Positions 7,666 through 16,220 of a stretch of 64,000 bases of DNA are shown here, in pieces (positions within the stretch are counted from its first letter, which is position 1; each line of letters opens with the position of its first letter). This DNA comes from Dokdonella_A sp966248875 (GTDB lineage Bacteria; Pseudomonadota; Gammaproteobacteria; Xanthomonadales; Rhodanobacteraceae). The translations under genes were made by a program, and so were the position numbers. The stretch spans positions 1-64,000 of the forward strand of contig CBINBI010000004.1 in the NCBI GenBank assembly GCA_966248875.1, in the 5' to 3' direction. Under the pieces are notes generated by a model. The model searched no databases. It saw nothing but the letters and a program-made list of their open reading frames with translations, and was not told the DNA's origin.

Positions 7666-9912
7666 ATGCAGTTCGATCGCTCGTCCCGGGCGCTTTCGCG
7701 GCGGCTCGTCCGTCTCAGGAATCGCCTCGCGGCTGCCCGGCTCGCACCGCTCGCCGCGCTGTTCCTTGCAGCTTCTTATACGTTCGCAGCACCGAGCGAG
7801 AGCGAGACGGTGAGTCTCCCGAATCCGGTGATGTTCGTGACGCAGGTCCCCATCGAGGGCTTCGCCACGATCACGTCGGTCTTCGCGAATCACCAGACCT
7901 CGATGCAGGAGGTCGCGCGCGGCGGCGATCTCTGGATACGCTACACCGACGGCACGCTGCGCAACCTTACCGCCGAAGCCGGCTACGGCGACGAAGGCAT
8001 GCAGGGCGCCAATGCGATCGCCGTGCGCGACCCTTCGGTCGACTGGACCGGCACGAAGGCGCTCTTCAGCATGGTCATCGGCGCGCCGACGCGTCAGTAC
8101 GAATACGGCGAGTACTACTGGCAGATCTACGAGATCACAGGCTTCGGCCAAGGCGAGTCGGTGCAGATCCGCCGCGTCCCCGGCCAGCCGGCCGACACCA
8201 ACAACATCGAGCCGATCTATGCGAGCGACGGCACGATCATCTTCTCCAGCGACCGCTCGCGCAACGGTCAGCGCCATCTGTATCCGCAGCTCGACGAATA
8301 CGAGTCGACGCCGACACCGACCGGCCTCTGGAAGCTCGATCCCGCGACCGGACAGCTCACGCTGCTGCAGCACGCGGTGTCCGGTTCGTTCCAGCCCACG
8401 ATCGACAGCTTCGGCCGCGTGATCTTCACGCGCTGGGATCACCTCCAGCAGGACCAGCAGGCCGAGAACCCGGACTACGGCACGTTCAACTGGGCGTCCG
8501 AGGACGCCAACGCGCCGATGAGCCCATCGGTCGACGTGTTCCCCGAGCCGCGCTACGAAACCAGCGCCGCGTACGGCCACGTGATGAACCAGTTCTTCCC
8601 GTGGATGATGAACCAGGACGGCAGCGGCGAGGAGACGCTCAATCACGTCGGACGGCACGAGCTCAGCAACTATTTCAACATGAGCCTCAAGCACGATCCG
8701 GCGCTGCACGATTTCAATCCGTTCTCGCCGCCGCGCACGAACCAGAACGACACCGTGAACTGGCTGCAGATCCGCGAAGACCCGACCACGCCGGGCCGTT
8801 ACATCGCGATCGACGCGCCGGAGTTCTACACCGATTCCGCGGGGCAGATCATCTCGGTCATGGCGCCGCCGGCGATGAACGCGAGCCAGATGCAGGTGAC
8901 GTACCTCACGCCGAGAAGCACGCGCGAGTTCCACAACGGCACGCCGCCCGCCGATTTCACCGGCCATTACCGCAACCCGCTGCCGATGAGCGACGGGACG
9001 ATGGTCGCCGCCTACGACTCGCACGCCGGCAGCGCCGACAACATCGGCACGCGCGCGAATCCGGAGTCGCTGTACAAGGTCCGCCTCTACCGGCTGCACA
9101 CGGGCGCAGGCGGCTATCTCGAAGCGGCCGAGAGCGACGCGCTGACGCCGGGCATCAGCAAGCGCGTGACGTACTGGGACCCCGACGTCTTCGTTACCTA
9201 CGACGGCCCGCTGTGGGAGCTCTCTCCCGTCGAGGTGCGCGCGCGGCCGGTGCCGCCGCGGACGGTGGATCCGCCGCTGCAGTCGCCGGAAGCCATGGCG
9301 TTCGATGAAGCTCACGTGACGTTCGAGTCCTTCGCGAACTTCATGGCGGTGCGTGGCCTCGGCGTCCTGGTCGGCCGCAACGCCACGACGCGCGACCAGG
9401 CCGACCAGCAGCAGCCGTACAACCTGCGCGTGCCGGGCGGCGTGCAGACACTCGGCAACGGCGGCATCGTCTATGACATCCCGTACATGCAGCTGTTCCA
9501 GGCCGACCAGATCCGCGGCGAAGGCGGCATGAACGATCCGGTCCCCGGACGGCGCCCGCTGGCGCAGCCGCTGCACGATCCGGCCGCCTTGCAGTTCATG
9601 CCGCCGCTTCCGCCGAACGCGCCGCCGGGCGCGGTGCCGATCGCGTCGGACGGCTCGTTCGCGGCAGTCGTGCCGGCGCAGCGCGCCATGGTCTGGCAGG
9701 CGACCGCCGCCGACGGCACGCCTGTCGTGCGCGAGCGTTACTGGATCAGCGTCAAGCCCGGTGAAATCCGCGCCTGCCCGAGCTGCCACGGCGTCAACAC
9801 GGTCGACCAGGCCGGCCACCCGCCGGCGCAGAATCTGCCGATCGCGCTGGTCAACCTCGTCGTGTACTGGCGCGACCACTACGACGCGGTCTTCGAAGGC
9901 GGCTTCGAATGA
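7666..9912 (+). CDS. Secreted CxxCH (c-type heme) beta-propeller protein, hydrazine-synthase-alpha-like
   Basis: This 748-residue protein has a long basic N-region and a hydrophobic signal segment ending near AASYTFAAP. The N-terminal half shows TolB/WD-like propeller strands (ASDGTIIFSSDRSRNGQRHLYP and GSFQPTIDSFGRVIFTRWD). Near the C-terminus is one c-type heme site, CPSCH at residues 704-708. This arrangement resembles the large family annotated as hydrazine synthase alpha subunit-like in non-anammox bacteria, whose function is unknown; I do not suggest hydrazine synthesis here because no beta or gamma partner is present. The protein ends exactly in AVFEGGFE, resembling a motif at the ends of other secreted proteins in this window. 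A CRP-type box lies upstream and a strong terminator follows. Confidence 0.72.
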   Translation: MQFDRSSRALSRRLVRLRNRLAAARLAPLAALFLAASYTFAAPSESETVSLPNPVMFVTQVPIEGFATITSVFANHQTSMQEVARGGDLWIRYTDGTLRNLTAEAGYGDEGMQGANAIAVRDPSVDWTGTKALFSMVIGAPTRQYEYGEYYWQIYEITGFGQGESVQIRRVPGQPADTNNIEPIYASDGTIIFSSDRSRNGQRHLYPQLDEYESTPTPTGLWKLDPATGQLTLLQHAVSGSFQPTIDSFGRVIFTRWDHLQQDQQAENPDYGTFNWASEDANAPMSPSVDVFPEPRYETSAAYGHVMNQFFPWMMNQDGSGEETLNHVGRHELSNYFNMSLKHDPALHDFNPFSPPRTNQNDTVNWLQIREDPTTPGRYIAIDAPEFYTDSAGQIISVMAPPAMNASQMQVTYLTPRSTREFHNGTPPADFTGHYRNPLPMSDGTMVAAYDSHAGSADNIGTRANPESLYKVRLYRLHTGAGGYLEAAESDALTPGISKRVTYWDPDVFVTYDGPLWELSPVEVRARPVPPRTVDPPLQSPEAMAFDEAHVTFESFANFMAVRGLGVLVGRNATTRDQADQQQPYNLRVPGGVQTLGNGGIVYDIPYMQLFQADQIRGEGGMNDPVPGRRPLAQPLHDPAALQFMPPLPPNAPPGAVPIASDGSFAAVVPAQRAMVWQATAADGTPVVRERYWISVKPGEIRACPSCHGVNTVDQAGHPPAQNLPIALVNLVVYWRDHYDAVFEGGFE

Positions 9913-9968
9913 TCGGACCCGAATGATCGGAAACGGGTAGCGACGCCAATCGCGACCCGGCCCTGCTC

Positions 9969-10001
9969 GACCACGCCCGTGCGCGGGCGTGGTCTTTTTT
10001 T
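9969..10001 (+). terminator. Rho-independent terminator of the CxxCH protein gene
   Basis: An 11-bp perfect stem (GACCACGCCCG paired with CGGGCGTGGTC), a four-base loop and a run of seven T form a textbook intrinsic terminator 56 bases after the stop codon. The opposite strand lacks a T-run, so it serves the rightward gene only. Confidence 0.93.
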
Positions 10002-10014
10002 GTCTGCCGGCGAG

Positions 10015-11502
10015 TCAGCGTACGCCGCGGCCGAACAGCACGACCTCGAAGGTCTGGATCAGGATCAGGATGTCGAACAGGAGGTTGTGGTTCTTGACGT
10101 AGAAGAGGTCGTACGTGAGCTTCTCGGCGGCGTCTTCCTCCGAGGCGCCGTACGGGTAGCGCAGCTGCGCCCAGCCGGCGAGGCCCGGCCGCACGCAATG
10201 GCGCAGGTTGTAGTAGCGGATCTTCTGCGAGAGCTCGGCGACGAACTGCGGGCGCTCCGGCCGCGGGCCGATCACGCTCATGTCGCCGCGCAGGACGTTC
10301 CAGAGCTGTGGCAGCTCGTCGAGGCGCAGACGGCGGATGACGCGCCCCACGCGCGTGACGCGATCGTCAGCCGCGCTGGCCCAGCGCGCGACGCCGTCCT
10401 TTTCCGCGTCGGTGCGCATGCTGCGGAACTTGATCAGCTCGAACACGCGGCCGCGCTCGCCGACGCGCTCCTGGCGGTAGAGGATGGGCTGGCCGCGCCC
10501 CGACTCGATGCGAATCGCGAGCGCGACCAGCAGCATCAGGGGGCAGGTCAGCACGAGCAGCCCCGACGCGGCGCAGAGATCGAACGCGCGCTTGGACATG
10601 CGCCGGATCGGCGTCGTGTCGAAACCGCGCGAGAAGACCAGCCACGAGGGCTCGGCGAGCGACAGCTTGACCTTGCCCGATTCGCGCTCGAAGAACGTCG
10701 CAAGCTCGGTGATGTCGATGCCGGACTGCTTGCAGCGAAGGAGATCTTCCATCGGAAGGCCGCCGCGCCGCTCGTCCGGGCCGACGACGATCTCGTCCAC
10801 CTGGTGCCGCTCGGCCCACTCGTCGAGCGGCGCGTCCAGCGTGATGACCTGCTCCCTCGGGACGTGCACCGCGTCTTCGCCGTAGCTCACGTAGCCGAGG
10901 ATCATGAAGCCGCGGCGGTCGGCGCGACGGCGCATGCGCTGCTGGATCAGCGCGGCGCGGACGCCGGCGCCGAGCACGAGCACGCGCCGCTTGATCGTTT
11001 CCGCGTCGACCGTGCGCAAGAATCCCACGCGAAACGCGCCGACCAGCACGAAGCCGATCAGGATGGCGATGCCGAGCACGCCGCGCCCCATGCGGAACTG
11101 CGGCACGACGTAATAGAAGATGACCAGCGCGAGCGCGCCGCCGGTGAACGCGACGAGCAGCCGCGTCAGCATGCCGAACCACGAATCGCGCAGGTGCATC
11201 TGGTAGAGGCCGAGCGCGACCATGCCGAGGATCATGAAGGCCGCGAACGCGCCGGCCCTGACCAGGAGGTGCCAGGAGAAAACGCCGGTGGCATCGGGAT
11301 CACCGAAGTAGCGGAAGTGCGCGGCGAGCCAGAACGACAGCACCAGGAGTCCCAGCTCGCAGATGCCGAGCACCAGCAGCCAGCGTCGCGTATGGTTGCG
11401 CAGGAAACGCAGCACGTCGCCTCCTACGCTTCTGGGCAGGCCGCCCCAGGGGGACAGGGACAGCGTCCCTTCCTTGCGCGGTGGGAATTCGTACTGGGAC
11501 AT
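10015..11502 (-). CDS. Undecaprenyl-phosphate sugar phosphotransferase (exopolysaccharide initiation)
   Basis: This 495-residue polyisoprenyl-phosphate hexose-1-phosphate transferase has four hydrophobic segments in the first 150 residues, a CoA-binding-like central Rossmann domain (RRVLVLGAGVRAALIQ), then the catalytic Bac_transf domain from about residue 305. The catalytic domain starts KRAFDLCAASGLLVLTCPLM and carries LIKFRSMRTDAE, LDELPQLWNVLRGDMSVIGPRP and RPGLAGWAQ. It transfers a sugar-1-phosphate from a UDP-sugar to undecaprenyl phosphate, the first membrane step of repeat-unit assembly. The closest named group is the WcaJ/EpsB-type enzyme associated with PEP-CTERM systems. It is divergent from glmS and may start the glycan handled by the 1.9-7.4 kb operon. 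Confidence 0.92.
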   Translation of the reverse strand: MSQYEFPPRKEGTLSLSPWGGLPRSVGGDVLRFLRNHTRRWLLVLGICELGLLVLSFWLAAHFRYFGDPDATGVFSWHLLVRAGAFAAFMILGMVALGLYQMHLRDSWFGMLTRLLVAFTGGALALVIFYYVVPQFRMGRGVLGIAILIGFVLVGAFRVGFLRTVDAETIKRRVLVLGAGVRAALIQQRMRRRADRRGFMILGYVSYGEDAVHVPREQVITLDAPLDEWAERHQVDEIVVGPDERRGGLPMEDLLRCKQSGIDITELATFFERESGKVKLSLAEPSWLVFSRGFDTTPIRRMSKRAFDLCAASGLLVLTCPLMLLVALAIRIESGRGQPILYRQERVGERGRVFELIKFRSMRTDAEKDGVARWASAADDRVTRVGRVIRRLRLDELPQLWNVLRGDMSVIGPRPERPQFVAELSQKIRYYNLRHCVRPGLAGWAQLRYPYGASEEDAAEKLTYDLFYVKNHNLLFDILILIQTFEVVLFGRGVR

Positions 11503-11790
11503 GGTCTGCCTGGCGCGAAATCGTCTACCAACTCTCGTCGTACACGCCGCCCGTCACGCCGGCCGACCCGGACCGGCATGCCTTTCGCTTCGGCTCGTTC
11601 AGGCATTTTTGCCAACTCGGCGTGTAAACGGCGTGACAATTCGCGGTTTATGCATGGGGTGAACCGGGTATCATGGCGCCCGCGCGAAGCCAAGGACCGC
11701 CTCGGCGGAGGGAATCCGCACGATCGACGCCCGGCTGCGCTGCCGACCGTGCCGGCACGTCCGGCGATCGTCATAAGGTGGTGGGAACCC

Positions 11791-13623
11791 ATGTGCGGAA
11801 TCGTTGCTGCGACCTGCGGGCGCGACGTCATACCGATCCTCATCGCCGGGCTCAAGGCGCTTGAATACCGGGGCTACGACTCCGCCGGCATCGCCGTCCT
11901 CGAAGAGGACAGGCTGGCGCGCATGCGCTCCGTGGGCAAGGTGAAAGAGCTCGAAACCCTGTACGAAAATGCCCCGATCGCCGGCTTCACCGGCATCGCG
12001 CACACGCGCTGGGCGACGCACGGGGTGCCGAACACCGCGAACGCGCACCCGCACGTGTCGGACGACCGCGTTGCGGTCGTCCACAACGGCATCATCGAGA
12101 ACCATGCCGAGCTGCGCGAGGAGCTCAGGGTCGAAGGTTACCGTTTCGACTCGGAAACCGATACCGAGGTCATCGCCCACCTCGTCCATCGCGCGATGGA
12201 CCGCGGCGCCGATCTCCTGCACGCGGTCGTCGAGGCGACGCAGCGCCTCCACGGTGCCTACGCCATCGCGGTGATGAGCCGTGACCAACCCGGCCACGTC
12301 GTCGGCGCGCGGCGAGGCTCGCCGCTCGTCGCCGGCATCGGCGAGGGCGAGCACTTTCTCGGTTCCGACGTGCAGGCACTGATCCGCGAGACCAGCCACT
12401 TCACCTATCTCGAGGAAGGCGACATCGCCGAGATCACGCGCGAAGGCGTGCGCATCTACACCGCCGACGGCACGCCGGTCGAGCGCCCGGTGCGAAAGAG
12501 CGAGCTCACCGCGGACGCCGTGGAGCGCGGCGAATACCGCCATTACATGCTCAAGGAGATCTTCGAGCAGCCGCGCGCCGTCGCGGACACGCTCGAAGGC
12601 CGCATCGCCGCCGACAGGATCCTGCCGAACATCTTCGGCGTCGATTCCGACAAGCTGCTCGAGCGCGTCAAGACCGTGCAGATCGTCGCCTGCGGCACGA
12701 GCTATCACGCCGGCCTCGTTGCGCGCTACTGGCTCGAAGGCATCGCCGGCGTTCCGTGCAGCGTCGAGGTGGCCAGCGAGTACCGCTACCGCCGCGCCGC
12801 CGTGCAGCCGGGCACGTTGTTCCTCGCGGTCTCGCAATCGGGCGAGACCGCCGACACGCTGGCGGCGCTGCGCGACGGCCGCAACCGCGGTTACATCGGC
12901 TCGCTCGCGATCTGCAACGTGCCGGAATCGAGCCTCGTGCGCGAATCCGACCTCGTGCTGATGACGCGCGCCGGCCCCGAGATCGGCGTCGCCTCGACCA
13001 AGGCGTTCACGACGCAGCTCGCCGCGCTCGCGCTGCTCGTGCTCGAGCTCGCGCGGATCAACGGCCTCGCGCCGGCGAAGTACGCGCGGCTGGTCAACGA
13101 GCTTGCGACGCTGCCGCGCGCGATCGCCGAAGTGCTGACGCTGGAGCCCGAAATCGCCCGGCTTGCCGAGCGCTTCGTGCCCAAACATCACGCGCTGTTC
13201 CTCGGCCGCGGCGTGCATTATCCGGTGGCGCTCGAAGGCGCGCTCAAGCTCAAGGAAATCTCGTACATCCACGCCGAAGCGTATCCGGCCGGCGAGCTGA
13301 AGCACGGGCCGCTCGCGCTCGTCGATGCGGACATGCCCGTCATCACGGTGGCGCCGAACAACCAGCTGCTCGAAAAGCTGAAATCGAATCTCGAGGAAGT
13401 GCGCGCGCGCGGCGGCGAGCTCTTCGTGTTCGCCGATACCGACGTGGCGATGAGCCACGACGGCAACCGCGGCGCGGTGCTCAAGATCGCGTCGGGCGGC
13501 AACCTGATCGCACCGGCCGTGTTCACCGTGCCGTTGCAGATGCTCGCGTACCACGTCGCCGTGCTGCGCGGCACCGACGTCGATCAGCCGCGCAATCTCG
13601 CGAAATCGGTGACGGTCGAATAA
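11791..13623 (+). CDS. glmS: Glutamine-fructose-6-phosphate aminotransferase (isomerizing)
   Basis: This 610-residue enzyme makes glucosamine-6-phosphate from fructose-6-phosphate and glutamine, the entry to UDP-GlcNAc for peptidoglycan, LPS and exopolysaccharide. The chosen ATG puts the catalytic glutaminase cysteine at position 2 (MCGIVAATCGRD), as the family requires; the open frame extends far upstream but is not coding. Motifs include HTRWATHG, NGIIENH, the SIS-domain CGTSYHAG and SQSGETADT, and the C-terminal LKLKEISYIHAEAYPAGELKHGPLAL and NLAKSVTVE. An AGGTGG sequence precedes the start. No glmS ribozyme is expected or seen. It is monocistronic or followed by the LOG gene 103 bases on. 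Confidence 0.98.
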   Translation: MCGIVAATCGRDVIPILIAGLKALEYRGYDSAGIAVLEEDRLARMRSVGKVKELETLYENAPIAGFTGIAHTRWATHGVPNTANAHPHVSDDRVAVVHNGIIENHAELREELRVEGYRFDSETDTEVIAHLVHRAMDRGADLLHAVVEATQRLHGAYAIAVMSRDQPGHVVGARRGSPLVAGIGEGEHFLGSDVQALIRETSHFTYLEEGDIAEITREGVRIYTADGTPVERPVRKSELTADAVERGEYRHYMLKEIFEQPRAVADTLEGRIAADRILPNIFGVDSDKLLERVKTVQIVACGTSYHAGLVARYWLEGIAGVPCSVEVASEYRYRRAAVQPGTLFLAVSQSGETADTLAALRDGRNRGYIGSLAICNVPESSLVRESDLVLMTRAGPEIGVASTKAFTTQLAALALLVLELARINGLAPAKYARLVNELATLPRAIAEVLTLEPEIARLAERFVPKHHALFLGRGVHYPVALEGALKLKEISYIHAEAYPAGELKHGPLALVDADMPVITVAPNNQLLEKLKSNLEEVRARGGELFVFADTDVAMSHDGNRGAVLKIASGGNLIAPAVFTVPLQMLAYHVAVLRGTDVDQPRNLAKSVTVE

Positions 13624-13726
13624 CCATCCAGCCGTCGCGTCTGCGCACGCAAGCCCGGCGCGCAATTCCGCGCGCCGCGCGCAAACGGTACGATGCGGCT
13701 CGGCCAGGCAGATCCGGCGGAAGATC

Positions 13727-14311
13727 ATGCGCATCTGCGTCTACTGCGCATCCAGCGAGCATTGCGACCGCGTCTATCACGACGCCGCGGAGACGCTCGG
13801 CCGCCTGCTCGCCGAAGCCGGCTGCACCGTCGTGTACGGCGGCGGCGCGGTCGGGCTCATGGGCTCGCTCGCGAACGGCGCGCTCAGCGCCGGCGGCAAC
13901 GTCATCGGCGTCATTCCGCGCTTCATGACCGAGATCGAATGGCAGCACCCGGGGCTGGCCAGCCTCGAGGTCGTCGAAGACATGCGCGAGCGCAAGCATC
14001 GCCTGCTCACCGGCTCGGACGCCGTGGTGGCGCTGCCCGGCGGCTGCGGCACGCTCGAGGAATGGTTCGAGGCGCTGACGCTGAAGCGGCTCGGGCTCTA
14101 TTTCAATCCGATGGTGCTGGTGAACACCAACGGATACTACGCGCCGCTGCAGCGCTTCATGGAAGAGATGATCGGGCAGCGCTTCATGAATCCGCAGCAC
14201 CGCGACATGTGGACGCTGGTCGACACGCCGGAAGCGGTGCTGCCCGCGATCCGCGCCGCGCCGAAATGGCGCGAGGATGCGCGCAACTACGCCGTCGTGC
14301 GGCCTGCCTAG
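13727..14311 (+). CDS. LOG-family nucleotide 5'-monophosphate phosphoribohydrolase
   Basis: This 194-residue Rossmann-fold protein of the TIGR00730/LOG family starts MRICVYCASSEHCDRVYH. It has the hallmark GGGAVGLMG, the MRERKHRLL arginine/lysine segment and the PGGCGTLEEWFEALT motif with its catalytic glutamate. Family members cleave nucleoside monophosphates (AMP or cytokinin ribotides) to the base and ribose-5-phosphate; the bacterial house-keeping substrate is usually uncertain. Length and motifs are complete. Its end overlaps by four bases the stop region of the convergent TfoX-domain gene. Confidence 0.92.
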   Translation: MRICVYCASSEHCDRVYHDAAETLGRLLAEAGCTVVYGGGAVGLMGSLANGALSAGGNVIGVIPRFMTEIEWQHPGLASLEVVEDMRERKHRLLTGSDAVVALPGGCGTLEEWFEALTLKRLGLYFNPMVLVNTNGYYAPLQRFMEEMIGQRFMNPQHRDMWTLVDTPEAVLPAIRAAPKWREDARNYAVVRPA

Positions 14312-14736
14312 TCGAAGCGGCTGAAGCCGGAGTCGGCATCACCGCCGGATGCGGGCTCCGCGTCGATGTCGTCGAGAAAGCCGCCACCCGTGCTCGCGTC
14401 GCTCTCCGCTTCCTCACTGCCGCCGCTCGCGGCACGCTCGCTCGCCGCAGCGGCCTTTTCCCAGCGCGAGCGGATCGGATTGGCCGACTCGGCCGCTTCC
14501 AGCGCGGCCAGCAGCTCCTGCTTGCGCGCTTCGGGCAGGTCGGCCCAATGGCACTCCGCGAGCGCGCCTGCCATCGCGTAAAGCAGGTTGAGGCTCGGCC
14601 GGAAACCCGCGCGCTTGACCTTGAGGAACGCTTCCACGGGACCGGTGCGCGCGAGGTCCTCGGTCGAGCGCACGCCGACCTGCCGCAGCCACGCCGCGGA
14701 CTTCGGCCCTACATTGCGGATCTTGCTGCTGCTCAT
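14308..14736 (-). CDS. Stand-alone TfoX C-terminal domain protein
   Basis: This 142-residue protein has an N-terminal half reading IRNVGPKSAAWLRQVGVRSTEDLARTGPVEAFLKVKRAGFRPSLNLLYAMAGAL, a helix-hairpin-helix-like TfoX_C domain normally fused to the competence regulator TfoX/Sxy. The TfoX N-terminal domain is absent. The remaining 55 residues are acidic, alanine-rich and low-complexity. Single-domain versions are frequent in proteobacteria and have no established role; a nucleic-acid or protein contact is plausible. It is followed leftward by the convergent LOG gene, and the sulfoxide reductase gene upstream is on the same strand with a 27-base gap, so the two may be cotranscribed. Confidence 0.83.
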   Translation of the reverse strand: MSSSKIRNVGPKSAAWLRQVGVRSTEDLARTGPVEAFLKVKRAGFRPSLNLLYAMAGALAECHWADLPEARKQELLAALEAAESANPIRSRWEKAAAASERAASGGSEEAESDASTGGGFLDDIDAEPASGGDADSGFSRFD

Positions 14737-14763
14737 TGCCCTCCCCTCGCCGTCGCTCGCGCC

Positions 14764-15252
14764 TCAGCCACGCAAGGACGCCATGAATATCGCGCACAGC
14801 CGCTGCATGCCGCTGCGATCCTCGTCGTCGAAGCGCGCGAGATCGGGACTGTCGACATCGAAGACCCCGACGAGGCGATCGCCGTCGACGAGCGGCACGA
14901 CGATTTCCGAGCGCGACGCGGCGTCGCATGCGATGTGGCCCGCGAACGCGTCGACGTCGCGCACGACCTGCATCTCGCGGGTCGCCGCCGCCGTTCCGCA
15001 CACGCCCTTGCCGAGCGGAATGCGCACGCACGCCGGCTTGCCCTGGAACGGGCCGACCACGAGCTCGTGGCCGTCGAAGAAGTAGAACCCGCACCAGTTG
15101 ATCGCCGGCAAGGCGTGATAGACCAGCGCGGCGAAGTTCGCCGCGTTGGCGATGCGGTCGCGCTCATCGGCGAGCAACCCGCGCGCCTGCCCGGCCAGCT
15201 CCTCATACAACCCGGCCTTCGTGGTCGCGCGTGGCGCTTCTGCAACGAACAT
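14764..15252 (-). CDS. msrC: Free methionine-(R)-sulfoxide reductase (GAF domain)
   Basis: This 162-residue GAF-domain enzyme reduces free methionine-R-sulfoxide with thioredoxin, part of oxidative damage repair. The family signature is clear: NWCGFYFFDGHELVVGPFQGKPACVRIPLGKGVCGTAA, then VRDVDAFAGHIACDAASRSEIVVPL. The three cysteines in PACVRI, GVCG and HIACD match the catalytic and resolving cysteines of E. coli fRMsr. The open frame extends 31 codons further, but GAGG lies at good distance only for the ATG pair at 15255/15252, and homologues start there. Confidence 0.93.
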   Translation of the reverse strand: MFVAEAPRATTKAGLYEELAGQARGLLADERDRIANAANFAALVYHALPAINWCGFYFFDGHELVVGPFQGKPACVRIPLGKGVCGTAAATREMQVVRDVDAFAGHIACDAASRSEIVVPLVDGDRLVGVFDVDSPDLARFDDEDRSGMQRLCAIFMASLRG

Positions 15253-15538
15253 CATGATCCTCGATATACGCACTGCGCGACGGAGCGCTGGCCGCCGCTG
15301 CCCGCTTCGAACACGCAGGGCGAGAAAACGCGCCGCCGTCACCAAACCTCTATTGTACGCCGACCGGCGTGGCCGGGCCCGCTGGCATACTGCGCGCCAT
15401 CCGGAACCTCGCGATGATGCCGACGACGCCTCCCGGGACCCTTTTTCGCGCCCGCGCCCGCTCGCGGGGCCTGTCTGCGTTCATGCAGGCCGCGCAACTC
15501 GCTCCGCGCGTCTTCGCGCCAGAGCCGGAGCGCGCGAC

Positions 15539-16216
15539 GTGAACGCGCGGGGCGTGTTCGTCACGGGCACCGATACCGGCGTCGGCAAGACACGCGCGAG
15601 CGTCGCGCTGCTCCATGCGCAACGCGGTCTGGGCCGCCGCGCGGTCGGCATGAAGCCGGTCGCGAGCGGCTGCCGGGCGGCGCACGGCGAGCTGCGCAAC
15701 GAGGACACCGAGGCGCTGATCGCGGCGAGCAGCCCGACGCCGCCGTACGCGCTCAGCAATCCGTTCGCGTTGCCGCTCGCGATCGCGCCGCACATCGCCG
15801 CACGCGACGCGGGCGTCGAGATCGCGATCGGACCGATCGTGGCCGCGTATCGCGAGCTCGCCGCGACGGCCGACCGCATCGTCGTCGAAGGCGTCGGCGG
15901 CTGGTCGGTGCCGTTGTCGGATACGCTGATGCAGGCCGACCTCGTGCGCGCGCTCGATCTTCCGGTCGTGCTCGTGGTCGGGCTGCGGCTCGGCTGCATC
16001 AATCACGCACTGCTGACAGCGCGCGCGATCCTCGCCGACGGCTGCGCCTTGTCCGGCTGGATCGCCAATCGCATCGATCCCGCGATGAGCCATGCCGATC
16101 TCAATATCGAAACGCTGCGCACGCGCATCGCGGCGCCGCTGCTCGGCGTGATCGCGCACGGCGCGGACGCCGGCGACGACGCCGCGGCACTCGCGCACTG
16201 GGCGCGGGCAGCCTGA
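15539..16216 (+). CDS. bioD: Dethiobiotin synthetase
   Basis: This 225-residue ATP-dependent enzyme closes the ureido ring of dethiobiotin from 7,8-diaminopelargonate and CO2. The P-loop GTDTGVGKT lies at residues 10-18; other family segments are MKPVASGC, NEDTEAL, the VVEGVGGWSVPL catalytic strand and LGCINHALLTARAI. The start is a GTG preceded by CCGGAG about 8 bases upstream, which gives the usual short N-terminus; longer in-frame starts lack conservation. No other bio gene lies beside it in this window. A polytopic membrane protein gene follows after only four bases and is probably cotranscribed. Confidence 0.95.
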   Translation: MNARGVFVTGTDTGVGKTRASVALLHAQRGLGRRAVGMKPVASGCRAAHGELRNEDTEALIAASSPTPPYALSNPFALPLAIAPHIAARDAGVEIAIGPIVAAYRELAATADRIVVEGVGGWSVPLSDTLMQADLVRALDLPVVLVVGLRLGCINHALLTARAILADGCALSGWIANRIDPAMSHADLNIETLRTRIAAPLLGVIAHGADAGDDAAALAHWARAA

Positions 16217-16220
16217 CGGC

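Noticed and set aside
7666..9912. True hydrazine synthase
   Set aside because: Only one CxxCH and no partner subunits or anammox genes; similarity is to the wider HzsA-like family only.
1942..11502. Exosortase/PEP-CTERM system
   Set aside because: The sugar transferase and ligase resemble PEP-CTERM-associated types, but no exosortase and no PEP-plus-hydrophobic C-terminal tail was found.
9979..11790. Long N-terminal extension of the glmS frame
   Set aside because: GlmS needs Cys2 after processing of Met1; the extension is antisense to the sugar transferase.
11503..11790. glmS ribozyme/riboswitch
   Set aside because: No recognisable conserved core upstream of glmS, and the element is characteristic of Gram-positive bacteria.
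15418..15543. Forty-codon open frame ending over the bioD start
   Set aside because: No recognisable family, Arg/Ala-rich, no good ribosome site; more likely part of the bioD leader.
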